DNA from: Chryseobacterium sp. MEBOG06
GTDB taxonomy: Bacteria > Bacteroidota > Bacteroidia > Flavobacteriales > Weeksellaceae
NCBI RefSeq assembly: GCF_021869765.1
Contig: NZ_CP084580.1
Location: 3,968,001 to 4,032,000 of the forward strand
Direction of reading: 5' to 3'
Length of the DNA stretch: 64,000 bases
This document shows positions 26,808 to 35,942 of the stretch, in pieces. The translations under genes and the position numbers were made by a program. Numbering within the stretch: the stretch's first letter is position 1; each line of letters opens with the position of its first letter. The notes beneath the pieces were generated by a model. That model worked only from the letters and a program-made list of their open reading frames with translations. It was not told the DNA's origin and made no database searches.

Positions 26808-28880
26808 ATGTCATTACACTTTAATCCACGAGATATCACATGGCTTGCCTTTAATGAAAGAGTTTTGCAGGAGGCCATGGACGAAAAAGTTCCTTTGCAT
26901 TTAAGAATACGTTTCCTGGGAATTTTCTCCAACAATCTGGATGAATTTTTCAGAGTACGTGTTGCCGGGTTAAAGCGTGCTATGGATTTTAAGGAAAAAG
27001 TGATTGCTGAGTCTTTTTATCAGCCTCCTTCCAAAATTCTTCAGCGAATCAATGAAATAGTCATGAGACAGCAGCTGAATTTTGATAAAACCTGGAAAAA
27101 AATCCAGACCGAAATGGCTGATCATAAAGTTTTTATTAAAAACTCTAAAAACCTGACTGCACAACAGAAAGAATTTGTCAGAACTTATTTTGATGAAGTG
27201 GTAGAGTCCAATGTGATCCCCATCCTGCTTCATGAAAATACTCCAATGCCTTATCTGAGAGACAAAAGTCTTTATCTGGGGGTTGCTATGAGAAAAAAAG
27301 ACTGGCAGTATTCCAGCAATTATGCCATTATTGAAATACCTTCCCGTTTTGTGGGAAGATTTGTACTGCTTCCTACAGAAGATCCGGAAGAAAAAAATGT
27401 CATGCTTCTTGAAGATGTAATCACCTTTAATCTTCCGCATATTTTCTCTTATTTCGGATATGATGAATTTGCGGCCAATGCTTTTAAAGTAACAAAAGAT
27501 GCAGAACTGGATCTTGATAATGATATCAGAACCAACTTTGCAGAAAAAATAGAAAAGGGCCTCAAAAACAGAAGAAAAGGAAAGCCTACTCGTTTTGTTT
27601 TTGATAAAGATATGGATAAGGCCTTATTAGAGCTTCTTATCCGAAAATTAAATTTAACAAAAAAAGACAGCATTATTCCCGGAGGTAAAATACATAATTT
27701 CAAGCATTTCATGGATTTTCCTGATGTTTTTGAAACATATGAAAGGCCCGAAGAAAGAACTTCATTTACCCATCAGGCATTTGAACATGGGGAAAGAGTC
27801 ACAGATGTTATTCTCAAAGAAGATATATTACTAAGCTTTCCTTACCATAAATATAACCCGGTCATTGATTTGCTGCGTGAGGCGGCAATGGATCCGGATG
27901 TAAAATCAATACAAATCACAGCCTACCGTCTGGCAAGCAGTTCAAAAATAAGCAATGCACTGATCTATGCGGCGAGAAACGGCAAGGAAGTTACCGTAAT
28001 GCTGGAACTTCAGGCAAGGTTTGATGAAGAATCCAATCTGAAATGGAAAGAAATGCTGGAGCCGGAAGGAATCACCGTTCTTGTAGGGATTCCCAACAAA
28101 AAGGTTCATGCCAAGCTTTGTGTGATCAAAAAAAGAGCCCACAACAAAACGATTCAGTATGGGTTTGTAAGCACCGGAAATTTCAATGAAAAAACAGCAA
28201 GAATCTATGGTGATCACTTATTGCTGACCGCTGACCGGGGCATTATGGCAGACATTAATAAAGTCTTTAATGTCCTCAAAAAACCAAAAGACGACTTTAT
28301 TCCCGTTTTGAAAACTTGCAAAAATTTATTAGTTTGCCCACAGTTCATGCGTGAAAAGATTGTTCATCATATTGATAAAGAAATCGAAGAAGCAAAAGCA
28401 GGAAGAAGAGCGGAGATTATTGTAAAAGCAAATTCTTTGAGTGACAGATTACTGATTGAGAAATTATACGATGCAGCCAAAGCAGGAGTAGTAATCAGAT
28501 TAATAGTACGAGGAATTTACTGTCCTGTCAACCAAAAAGAATTTAAAGAAAAGATAAAAGCCATAAGTATTGTAGATGAATATCTGGAACATGCCAGAGT
28601 CATGTATTTCTACAATAAAGGAGTAGAAGATATGTACATTTCTTCTGCAGACTGGATGACCAGAAACCTGGATTACCGGATCGAAGCCGCAGCTAAAATC
28701 ACTGATAAGAACCTTAAGAAAGAATTAAAAGATATTCTGGACATTCAGCTTAGGGATAATGTGAAAGCAAGAATTTTAGATAAAAGACTGAGCAATGAAT
28801 ATATAAGAAATGATAAAAAAGAATGCCGCTCACAAATAGAAACCTATAAATATTTAAAAGCTAAAACAAGCAAAAAATGA
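26808..28880 (+). CDS. ppk1: Polyphosphate kinase 1
   Basis: A 690-residue enzyme that makes polyphosphate from ATP, reversibly, at the inner membrane face. Seen: N-terminal helical domain (RDITWLAFNERVLQEA), head domain, and two PLD-like catalytic domains. The phospho-acceptor is His434 in NKKVHAKLCVI (matching His435 of E. coli) and the second catalytic His is His595 in LEHARVMYFYN. KANSLSDRLLIEKLY and RGIYC are also family marks. Its stop overlaps the ppx start by 4 nt (ATGA), so the two are translationally coupled. Confidence 0.96.
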   Translation: MSLHFNPRDITWLAFNERVLQEAMDEKVPLHLRIRFLGIFSNNLDEFFRVRVAGLKRAMDFKEKVIAESFYQPPSKILQRINEIVMRQQLNFDKTWKKIQTEMADHKVFIKNSKNLTAQQKEFVRTYFDEVVESNVIPILLHENTPMPYLRDKSLYLGVAMRKKDWQYSSNYAIIEIPSRFVGRFVLLPTEDPEEKNVMLLEDVITFNLPHIFSYFGYDEFAANAFKVTKDAELDLDNDIRTNFAEKIEKGLKNRRKGKPTRFVFDKDMDKALLELLIRKLNLTKKDSIIPGGKIHNFKHFMDFPDVFETYERPEERTSFTHQAFEHGERVTDVILKEDILLSFPYHKYNPVIDLLREAAMDPDVKSIQITAYRLASSSKISNALIYAARNGKEVTVMLELQARFDEESNLKWKEMLEPEGITVLVGIPNKKVHAKLCVIKKRAHNKTIQYGFVSTGNFNEKTARIYGDHLLLTADRGIMADINKVFNVLKKPKDDFIPVLKTCKNLLVCPQFMREKIVHHIDKEIEEAKAGRRAEIIVKANSLSDRLLIEKLYDAAKAGVVIRLIVRGIYCPVNQKEFKEKIKAISIVDEYLEHARVMYFYNKGVEDMYISSADWMTRNLDYRIEAAAKITDKNLKKELKDILDIQLRDNVKARILDKRLSNEYIRNDKKECRSQIETYKYLKAKTSKK

Positions 28881-29761
28881 AGATCGCAGCGATAGACATA
28901 GGGAGTAATGCAGCCCGACTTCTTATCAATGAAGTAAAAATAAATAATGAAAAACCTGAATTCATTAAACTCAATCTGTTGAGAATCCCTCTAAGATTAG
29001 GGATGGATGTTTTCACCATGGGAAAAATAGGTCCCGAAAGAGAAGTAATGGTCATCGATTCCATGAAAATCTTTAGTGACCTTATGAAGATCTACAAAGT
29101 AGACCATTACAGAGCCTGTGCAACCAGCGCCATGCGTGATGCTGCCAACGGAGATGAAATTATCAGCAAAGTTCTGGAAGCATCCGGAATTAATATAGAG
29201 ATTATTTCAGGAGATGAAGAGGCCACTTTGATTTATGAAAACCACGTAGCAGAAGGACTTGATAAAGATTATGCCTATCTATACATTGATGTAGGCGGAG
29301 GTTCTACTGAACTTACCTTCTATGAAAATGGTAAAATGATATATGAAAGATCTTTCAACATCGGAACAATCCGGCTTCTCAACGATCTGGTTACTGCAGA
29401 TAACTGGAAAGAAATGAAAGACGAAATAAAGAAAAATATTGTCAGTAATAAACCGATTGTCGCCATAGGATCTGGAGGAAATATCAATAAAGTATTTTCT
29501 ATGAGCAAAACCAAAGATGGCAAACCCATGTCTTTAGCTCACCTTAAGAAAGTCTATAAAGAATTCAGTGAGCTTTCAGTAGAGGAAAGAATGACAAAAC
29601 ACAGCCTTAGAGAAGACAGAGCTGATGTGGTGGCTCATGCTCTTAACATTTTCAATAATGTTATGACATGGTCGGAAATCAATAAAATATTTGTTCCTAA
29701 AATTTCTGTAGCAGATGGTTTAATTCAGAATATCTACAGCCAGTTGCAACAAAAAAAATAG
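28877..29761 (+). CDS. ppx: Ppx/GppA-type exopolyphosphatase
   Basis: A 294-residue ASKHA-fold phosphatase that removes terminal phosphates from polyphosphate or converts pppGpp to ppGpp. Seen: DIGSNAARLLI (phosphate loop 1), ISGDEEATLIYENHV and DVGGGSTELTFYENG (phosphate loop 2). It has only the two N-terminal domains and lacks the C-terminal HD-like half of E. coli Ppx, as in the short Ppx/GppA forms. Overlap with ppk1 makes a polyphosphate role the better guess. Confidence 0.92.
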   Translation: MKIAAIDIGSNAARLLINEVKINNEKPEFIKLNLLRIPLRLGMDVFTMGKIGPEREVMVIDSMKIFSDLMKIYKVDHYRACATSAMRDAANGDEIISKVLEASGINIEIISGDEEATLIYENHVAEGLDKDYAYLYIDVGGGSTELTFYENGKMIYERSFNIGTIRLLNDLVTADNWKEMKDEIKKNIVSNKPIVAIGSGGNINKVFSMSKTKDGKPMSLAHLKKVYKEFSELSVEERMTKHSLREDRADVVAHALNIFNNVMTWSEINKIFVPKISVADGLIQNIYSQLQQKK

Positions 29762-29779
29762 TTCTAAAAACATACTTCA

Positions 29780-29805
29780 AAACCGGCCAGCTTCTTGTCC
29801 GGTTT
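29780..29805 (+). terminator. Terminator of ppk1-ppx
   Basis: A 7-bp GC-centred stem (AAACCGG with CCGGTTT), a 12-nt loop and a following T-run, 18 nt after the ppx stop codon. Confidence 0.75.
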
Positions 29806-29981
29806 TTTCTTAAATTATTTAACATCATTGAGGCAGCAGAGCAATCTCATTCTGCCTAATTTCAAAAAGGAATCTAATGAATTAAAAACTGAATAATCAT
29901 AAATTAATTTTTATCTTTTTTCCATTTTTTTAAAGTAAAAACCCTCTCTCATTCGTCTTAACCATTATCAATAGCAAAGCA

Positions 29982-30635
29982 ATGAACTCAATCAAAATAA
30001 TACTTACAGGAGCCACAGGAATGGTAGGCGAAGGCGTTTTAATGGAATGTCTGGAAAACCCTAATGTTTCTGAAATCCTGAGTGTCAGCAGAAAACCTTC
30101 CGGAAAAAAGCATCCTAAACTTAAAGAATACCTGGTATCTGACTTTTTATCAATTGACCTGAATGATGAAAACCTCAAAGGCTATGATGCCTGTTTTTTC
30201 TGTGCCGGAATCAGCAGTGTCGGAATGAACGAAGAAGATTATACTAAAATTACGTACGACACTACCCTCCATTTTGCACAAGCAGTTTTACATCAAAACC
30301 CGGGAATGGTATTCAATTATGTATCAGGAGCTCAAACAGACAGTACAGAGAGTGGAAAGATCATGTGGGCAAGGGTAAAAGGAAAAATAGAAAATACATT
30401 AAAAAAAATGGGTTTTAAAGACGCCTACAACTTCAGACCCGGATTTATGAAACCTGTTGAAGGACAGTTGAATGTAAAATGGTTTTTTAAACCTTTAATT
30501 TGGATTTTTCCTGTTTTTTTACCAACAAAATCATTAACTTTACACGAAGTGGGGAGAGCAATGATCAATGTCACACAGAAAGGGTACCCTACATCAACAT
30601 TAGAAATTAGAGATATTAAAAATTTAGCTATATGA
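29982..30635 (+). CDS. NAD(P)-binding Rossmann protein (NAD-dependent epimerase-like)
   Basis: A 217-residue atypical SDR/NAD(P)H-binding protein. The N-terminal TGATGMVGEG (9-18) binds the dinucleotide, and SVSRKPSGKK at about 39-48 would set cofactor choice. The middle FNYVSGAQTD replaces the classical YxxxK site, so a dehydrogenase role is uncertain. The central INPGF-like NFRPGFMKPVEG is shared with YwnB/Yeast YMR090W-type proteins. Its TGA overlaps the ATG of a 49-residue membrane peptide. Confidence 0.78.
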   Translation: MNSIKIILTGATGMVGEGVLMECLENPNVSEILSVSRKPSGKKHPKLKEYLVSDFLSIDLNDENLKGYDACFFCAGISSVGMNEEDYTKITYDTTLHFAQAVLHQNPGMVFNYVSGAQTDSTESGKIMWARVKGKIENTLKKMGFKDAYNFRPGFMKPVEGQLNVKWFFKPLIWIFPVFLPTKSLTLHEVGRAMINVTQKGYPTSTLEIRDIKNLAI

Positions 30636-30781
30636 GAGACATGTTAAAAAGAATTGTTCTGGTTATTTTTGTACTCTTGCTTCTGACTGCAGTTTCAGGA
30701 TATTTCTATATGCAAAAGCATCCTCTGGAAGGTGGCAGGTCAGGAACAATGCTAAACTTTTCCGGTAAATCTTCCAAATAG
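30632..30781 (+). CDS. Single-TM micropeptide (49 aa) coupled to the epimerase-like gene
   Basis: Function unknown. ATG 30632 overlaps the preceding stop codon (ATGA), a strong sign of coupled translation. The product has a short basic start (MRDMLKRI), one TM helix (about 8-25, IVLVIFVLLLLTAVSGYF) and a polar tail. Too short for most automatic gene calls. It could anchor or regulate the NAD(P)-binding partner. Confidence 0.6.
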   Translation: MRDMLKRIVLVIFVLLLLTAVSGYFYMQKHPLEGGRSGTMLNFSGKSSK

Positions 30782-30924
30782 TTGAATTCTAAATGTATAT
30801 CACTGGAATAAAGATTCTATATTTTATCAGAAACAAACCTATTTTTTAAACATTTCTTAAAATTCCATTAAAATAGTTGCGAAACATAAAGTTCATTTTT
30901 GTATTTATCTAATTGAAGCAAAAA

Positions 30925-33900
30925 ATGATCAACAACTACTTATTTAAAGGGTCTGTCATCGCCGCATTCTTTTTTCAGAGCGGACTTTTCGGACAGACCT
31001 TCCTTCATTACTGGAATTTTAACGATAATTCTTCTGCAACTTCAGTCACTACTCCCTCCTCTACACTAGTCAATGGCTCACTTATGGCTGTATCTGGAGG
31101 TACGAGTGTGATAGATTTTGCCGGCGGTACCGGACAGAATTTTAATATAGATAATCTAAATGCCAGAAACGGAGATGCATCCGGGACTCATTTAAGATTC
31201 AACAATCCGATTGGAGGGGCATTACAATTCAACCTGCCCACCACAGGTTATAATAACGTCATTGTTAAATTCACCACAAGAAAATCTACACAGGGAGCAG
31301 GAACACAGATATGGTCTTATTCTACAGACGGAACTACTTTTGTTCAGTATCAGACGGTGAGCCCTCAAGATGCCAATCCACAGCTGATTACTTTCGATTT
31401 TTCTACTGTACAGGGAGCCTCAAACAACCCCAATTTTAAATTAAAAGTTGAATTTACAGCAGCCGGAGGAGGTACCGGAGGCAATAACCGGTTTGATAAC
31501 TTCACGGTAGACGCCAGTCCTGCAACAGGAACTGATACTACTCCACCCACGGTCACTTATCTCCCTGGCAACAATACAAATAATGTATCAACTGCTGTAA
31601 ACCCAACCTTAACTTTTAATGAAAACATCAGGTTAATAGATAATTCTGTAATCAATAATGCTAATGCACAAAATATCGTTGATTTCAGGATGGGCAGTGC
31701 AGCCGGTACGCAGGTTCCTTTTACTACTACTTTCAGTAATAATATGATTACAATCATTCCGAATTCCGTTTTGGCAGCAGGACAAACCTATTATCTTGCT
31801 CTAAAACCTAATACTATTGAGGATTTCAGTGATAATGCGTTAACAGCATCAACGTCTACAACCTTCAGTACCACGGGTACTTCAATTTCACTGGAAAAGA
31901 ATTTTATTAAAGTGAATGAAAATGCAGGAACTCTTGCATTAAAGATCAATATTACAAATCCATCCACTTCTACGGTCAATCTTGTTGTAAAACCCGCACC
32001 ATTCAGTACTGCAGACAGCAATGATTTCACATTAGCCAATCAGACCATTAATATTACCCCTTCTACAACCAGTTATACAGTCAATATCCCTATTATTGAT
32101 GACACTCTTGCTGAACAGCAGGCAGAATATTTTGTAGTAAGTCTTGAAAATCCTGTAGGAGCTACTATTTCCGGTGATAATTCTGCAACAGTATATATTG
32201 TAGATAATGATAAGCCGGCTCCGGTACCTTCCGGGCAGATCCAGCTCAACTATGTCGGAAGTTTTGACCCTTCAGGAAATAATAACAGCTCTACCGAAAT
32301 TGTAGTACATGATCCATCAACGCAAAGGCTATTTACAATCAGTTCCATTACGGATGTTTTTGATATTATTGATTTTAGTAATCCGGCAACACCAGCTGTG
32401 ATAAAAACTGTAAATATGGCGGCATATGGCGGCATCACAAGTATTGCTGTGAAAAACGGAATTATCGCTGCGGCTTCACCTAATACAGATCCTCAGCAAA
32501 ATGGATCTGTAGTATTCTTTGATATTAACGGAAATTTCCTGAAACAGGTGACTGTAGGAGCTTTACCAGATATGATAACCTTCACCCCGGACGGAACTAA
32601 AGTGGTCACAGCCAATGAAGGAGAGCCTAATGATGCTTATACTGTAGATCCGGAGGGAACAATCAGTATCATTGATATTTCAGGCGGTATCGGAAGTCTT
32701 AACCAAAGTAACGTAGCTACTCTTAATTTCAATAATTTTGATTCCCAGCTTGATGCTCTAACAGCTACAGGCCTTAGAAAGGTAAGAACCAATAACACGC
32801 TTTCTCAGGATTTGGAGCCTGAATATGTAACCATAAGTGCTGACAGCCAGAAAGCATGGGTAACTCTTCAGGAAAATAACGCTATTGCTGAGGTTAACCT
32901 TGCCACAAAAACAATCACAGGAGTGTGGGGACTGGGTAAAAAAGATATGAGCCTTCCGGGCAATGGTTTTGATGCTTCGGATAACAACGGGGAAGTTTTG
33001 ATTGCCAACTGGCCTGTAAAGGCGTATTATGTTCCGGATGCAGTACAGAACTATAAAGTCGGGAATACCCATTATATTGTAACTGCCAATGAAGGAGATG
33101 AAAAAGATCTTTCCGGATACAGTGAAAGAACAACCGTTGGAGCCAACAATTATATTTTAGATCCTGGTATTTTCCCGAATTCAGCAATATTAAAAGCTTC
33201 TTATAACCTGGGAAGATTCAGAGTTTCTTCTGCCACCGGAAATACAGACGGGGATGCAGATTTTGAAGAAATGGCTGCTTTAGGAGCCCGCTCGTTCTCG
33301 ATCTTTAATGCTGATACCCGGCAGATCGTGTACGACAGTGGAGATCAGTTTGAAAGATACATTGCGGACAATCATCCATTAATTTTCAATGCGGATAATG
33401 AATCCAATGCTATTAAAAGCAGAAGCCGTGCAAAGGGTCCGGAGCCGGAAGGTGTTGCTTTGGGTACAATTAACGGACAGACTTACGCATTCATTACTTT
33501 AGAAAGAACAGGAGGTGTAATGGTTTATAATATTACAGATCCTAACAATCCTACTTTTACGGACTATAAACACTCCCGATCCACCTCAGCATACGGAGGC
33601 GACAATGGTCCTGAAGGGATTATTTATATTGCTCCGGAGAATACGACAACCAATAAGGGATATGTGATTATCGCCAACGAAATCAGCGGAACCTTATCTA
33701 TGTATGAAGTGGCAATGCCTCCTACTTTGGGAACCGGTGAGACTACCTCTGAGCAGGCAACCTTTACTGTATTCCCAAATCCCGTCAACAAAGGAAATAT
33801 ACTTTATTTCAATAGAAAACAGGATTATGAACTGTATGATATGTCCGGAAAACTGATCGGCAAAGAAAAGAATGCTTTAACAGTAGATACGGCTCATCTT

Positions 33901-33963
33901 TCTACCGGAGTTTATTTTGTAAAAACTTCGGAAGCACAAATAAAAAGAGTAATTGTAAAGTAA
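30925..33963 (+). CDS. Large T9SS-exported choice-of-anchor I protein
   Basis: A 1012-residue secreted protein. Seen in order: signal peptide (to about 27), a LamG/choice-of-anchor-like domain (about 28-200), a Big_5 Ig-like domain (about 205-320, TPPTVTYLPGNNTNNVSTAVNPTL split here as TPPTVTYLPG...), a Calx-beta domain (about 325-430), a beta-propeller 'choice-of-anchor I' domain (about 440-930, NEGEPND, EPEYVTISAD, GPEPEGV), and a Type IX secretion sorting domain (about 940-1012, FPNPVNKGNI...LSTGVYFVKT...KRVIVK). Related proteins carry esterase or alkaline phosphatase-like annotations; activity unknown. ATG 30925 chosen over TTG 30913. Confidence 0.83.
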   Translation: MINNYLFKGSVIAAFFFQSGLFGQTFLHYWNFNDNSSATSVTTPSSTLVNGSLMAVSGGTSVIDFAGGTGQNFNIDNLNARNGDASGTHLRFNNPIGGALQFNLPTTGYNNVIVKFTTRKSTQGAGTQIWSYSTDGTTFVQYQTVSPQDANPQLITFDFSTVQGASNNPNFKLKVEFTAAGGGTGGNNRFDNFTVDASPATGTDTTPPTVTYLPGNNTNNVSTAVNPTLTFNENIRLIDNSVINNANAQNIVDFRMGSAAGTQVPFTTTFSNNMITIIPNSVLAAGQTYYLALKPNTIEDFSDNALTASTSTTFSTTGTSISLEKNFIKVNENAGTLALKINITNPSTSTVNLVVKPAPFSTADSNDFTLANQTINITPSTTSYTVNIPIIDDTLAEQQAEYFVVSLENPVGATISGDNSATVYIVDNDKPAPVPSGQIQLNYVGSFDPSGNNNSSTEIVVHDPSTQRLFTISSITDVFDIIDFSNPATPAVIKTVNMAAYGGITSIAVKNGIIAAASPNTDPQQNGSVVFFDINGNFLKQVTVGALPDMITFTPDGTKVVTANEGEPNDAYTVDPEGTISIIDISGGIGSLNQSNVATLNFNNFDSQLDALTATGLRKVRTNNTLSQDLEPEYVTISADSQKAWVTLQENNAIAEVNLATKTITGVWGLGKKDMSLPGNGFDASDNNGEVLIANWPVKAYYVPDAVQNYKVGNTHYIVTANEGDEKDLSGYSERTTVGANNYILDPGIFPNSAILKASYNLGRFRVSSATGNTDGDADFEEMAALGARSFSIFNADTRQIVYDSGDQFERYIADNHPLIFNADNESNAIKSRSRAKGPEPEGVALGTINGQTYAFITLERTGGVMVYNITDPNNPTFTDYKHSRSTSAYGGDNGPEGIIYIAPENTTTNKGYVIIANEISGTLSMYEVAMPPTLGTGETTSEQATFTVFPNPVNKGNILYFNRKQDYELYDMSGKLIGKEKNALTVDTAHLSTGVYFVKTSEAQIKRVIVK

Positions 33964-33981
33964 AATATATTTAGTTGATTG

Positions 33982-34009
33982 AAGAGCTCCGGAATATTTC
34001 GGAGCTCTT
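33982..34009 (+). terminator. Terminator of the choice-of-anchor I gene
   Basis: A 10-bp stem (AAGAGCTCCG with its complement), 8-nt loop and T-run, 18 nt past the stop codon. Confidence 0.88.
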
Positions 34010-34251
34010 TTTATTGATGGAAAATCTATAAATTAAAAGTAATTCAATTAGAAAATATAATCCGCAGATAAAACGAAATAAAATTTCAAAAACTGTCTGC
34101 TTGTTCTATGATTTAATTCTAAAAATTCCTCTTCTTTCTATTTTATTTTTTTATAGAAACCAATCAATTATCAATCTTTAACTAATTATATGCTCTGTTA
34201 AGGTTTTATTGAATTAACTTTTGAAAATCAACATCTTAATTTAAATAAAAA

Positions 34252-34282
34252 AAAAGACAGGTCTTAAAAAGGCCTGTCTTTT
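34252..34282 (-). terminator. Terminator of the mrp-nfu unit
   Basis: A 10-bp stem (AAAAGACAGG with its complement) around an 11-nt loop, followed by a long T-run on the minus strand, 22 nt past the nfu stop codon. Confidence 0.88.
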
Positions 34283-34304
34283 AAAAATATCTCAGAAGTA
34301 GTTT

Positions 34305-34553
34305 TTACTCTACGTTGATTACTTTTTCGATTTCCGGAGCATGTTGTTTGATGGTATTTTCAACACCCAATTTCAGGGTTGAAAAATTCAATGAACATCC
34401 GGAACAGTTACCTAAAAGTTTCACAAAAACCTGGTTGTCTTTCACATCAATAAGCTCAATGTCACCTCCGTCCTTATTCAAAAACGGTCTGATGCTTTCC
34501 AGAGCTTCCATTACTCTTGTTACTGTATCTTCGTGCGTTATGTTTGTTTCCAT
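34305..34553 (-). CDS. NifU-family Fe-S scaffold/carrier (Nfu domain only)
   Basis: An 82-residue protein consisting of just the C-terminal NifU/Nfu domain. The cluster-binding pair is CSGC in KLLGNCSGCSLNFSTLK. Nfu proteins carry 4Fe-4S clusters from the assembly machinery to apo-proteins. It follows the Mrp ATPase gene after 48 nt on the same strand, so both steps of cluster delivery are probably co-expressed. Confidence 0.9.
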   Translation of the reverse strand: METNITHEDTVTRVMEALESIRPFLNKDGGDIELIDVKDNQVFVKLLGNCSGCSLNFSTLKLGVENTIKQHAPEIEKVINVE

Positions 34554-34601
34554 ATTTTTTTCAGTTCAATTCGGTTTTTCAAATTCTATTGAAAGTTATT
34601 A

Positions 34602-35708
34602 TTATTTTGCTTTTGGTGAGCATCCAGCCATTGTTGAAATCTTCACAGCTTCAGTTGGAGGAAGACTTTTATTTCTTTCCACCAAGCTTTCTACCATTTT
34701 TCTGGCAGTTTCTGTATAGATATCTGCAATTTTAGATCCTTCCTGAAGCGCTGCCGGTCTTCCTACATCTCCTGCTTCTCTGATGCTTTGAATCAACGGA
34801 ATTTCTCCTAATACAGGAATTCCAAGATCTTCTGCTAAATATTGAGCTCCCTGGTTACCAAAGATATAATATTTATTTTCAGGAAGTTCATCCGGTGTAA
34901 AATAAGCCATATTTTCGATCAATCCAAGAACAGGGATATTGATGCTTTCCATCTGGAACATTGCAATACCTTTTCTAACGTCTGCCAAGGCTACATGCTG
35001 AGGCGTACTTACAATCACTGCTCCTGTTACAGGTACTTCCTGGATAATTGACAGGTGAATATCACCGGTACCCGGAGGAAGATCTATTAACAGGAAATCC
35101 AATTCTCCCCATGCAGCATCTCTGATCATCTGGTTTAATGCTTTTGATGCCATAGGACCTCTCCATACTACCGCCTGATTTGCTCCTGAGAAATATCCTA
35201 TTGAAAGCATTTTCACACCATAATTCTCAACAGGCTTCATCATGTTTTTCCCATTAACTTCTACAGAAATCGGCTTTTCACCTTCTGTATCAAACATAGT
35301 AGGAACAGACGGCCCATAAATATCGGCATCCAATAATCCTACTTTAAAGCCCATTTTAGCTAATGTTACTGCCATATTTGCAGAAACAGTAGACTTACCT
35401 ACTCCTCCCTTACCGGAAGCAATAGCGATAATATTTTGAATTCCCGGAATTTGTTTTCCTTTGATCTGACTTTGCTGAATTTCACTAGGCTCCGGAGAAA
35501 CGATTTTAAGTTTTAAATGAACATCTTCTCCAAACTCACTGGCAAAAGCCTGTTTCATGGCAGCCTCCAGTTTTTTCTTTTCATGCATTGCCGGCGAATG
35601 AGCAGTCATATCAATATAAACATCATTACCCACAATCTGAAGATTATTCACCAAATCGTCTACTTCTATTTCTTTAAGGAAATCTTGAACCTTTTCTTTC
35701 GTCAACAT
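34602..35708 (-). CDS. Mrp/ApbC-family P-loop ATPase, Fe-S cluster carrier
   Basis: A 368-residue protein: an N-terminal DUF59/MIP18-like domain (1-70) and a deviant Walker A P-loop ATPase domain with SGKGGVGKST (98-107), DADIYGPSVP and LLIDLPPGTGD. In E. coli Mrp a CxxC follows the ENM motif; here that site reads LIENMAYFTPDELPENKYY, without cysteine. The only Cys of the whole protein is near the C-terminus (TMAGCSPKAK). The family loads Fe-S clusters using ATP; the Nfu gene downstream fits. A TAAATTTG -7 box lies upstream. Confidence 0.92.
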   Translation of the reverse strand: MLTKEKVQDFLKEIEVDDLVNNLQIVGNDVYIDMTAHSPAMHEKKKLEAAMKQAFASEFGEDVHLKLKIVSPEPSEIQQSQIKGKQIPGIQNIIAIASGKGGVGKSTVSANMAVTLAKMGFKVGLLDADIYGPSVPTMFDTEGEKPISVEVNGKNMMKPVENYGVKMLSIGYFSGANQAVVWRGPMASKALNQMIRDAAWGELDFLLIDLPPGTGDIHLSIIQEVPVTGAVIVSTPQHVALADVRKGIAMFQMESINIPVLGLIENMAYFTPDELPENKYYIFGNQGAQYLAEDLGIPVLGEIPLIQSIREAGDVGRPAALQEGSKIADIYTETARKMVESLVERNKSLPPTEAVKISTMAGCSPKAK

Positions 35709-35726
35709 ATAAATATAAATTGTTCA

Positions 35727-35734
35727 CAAATTTA
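35727..35734 (-). promoter_or_regulatory. Candidate -7 box for mrp-nfu
   Basis: TAAATTTG on the minus strand matches TAnnTTTG and predicts initiation about 12 nt before ATG 35708. A TTG 24 nt further upstream is slightly too distant for a standard -33 element. Confidence 0.4.
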
Positions 35735-35942
35735 CGGATTTTTTCGGTAATTTAGAATCAATAAAATCTATAATATCAGGTGATAAATCAGATCGTTAAA
35801 AATCTCTTACTTATATATTTTCATCCTGCCTCCTTCCATTATTACAGAAAGCAACTGATAGAAAACCTCATCTTTATCCGTTAAATATGCATTAACAAAA
35901 GAAATTTTCACTATTGGATCACTCTATTGCAAATCACAATAG

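Larger units (their letters stand above)
33964..34304. other. AT-rich spacer between convergent genes
   Basis: A 341-nt gap bounded by a terminator at each side (33982-34009 and 34252-34282). The 240 nt between them are almost pure A/T with no ORF, RNA gene or repeat copy that I can recognise. Confidence 0.5.
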
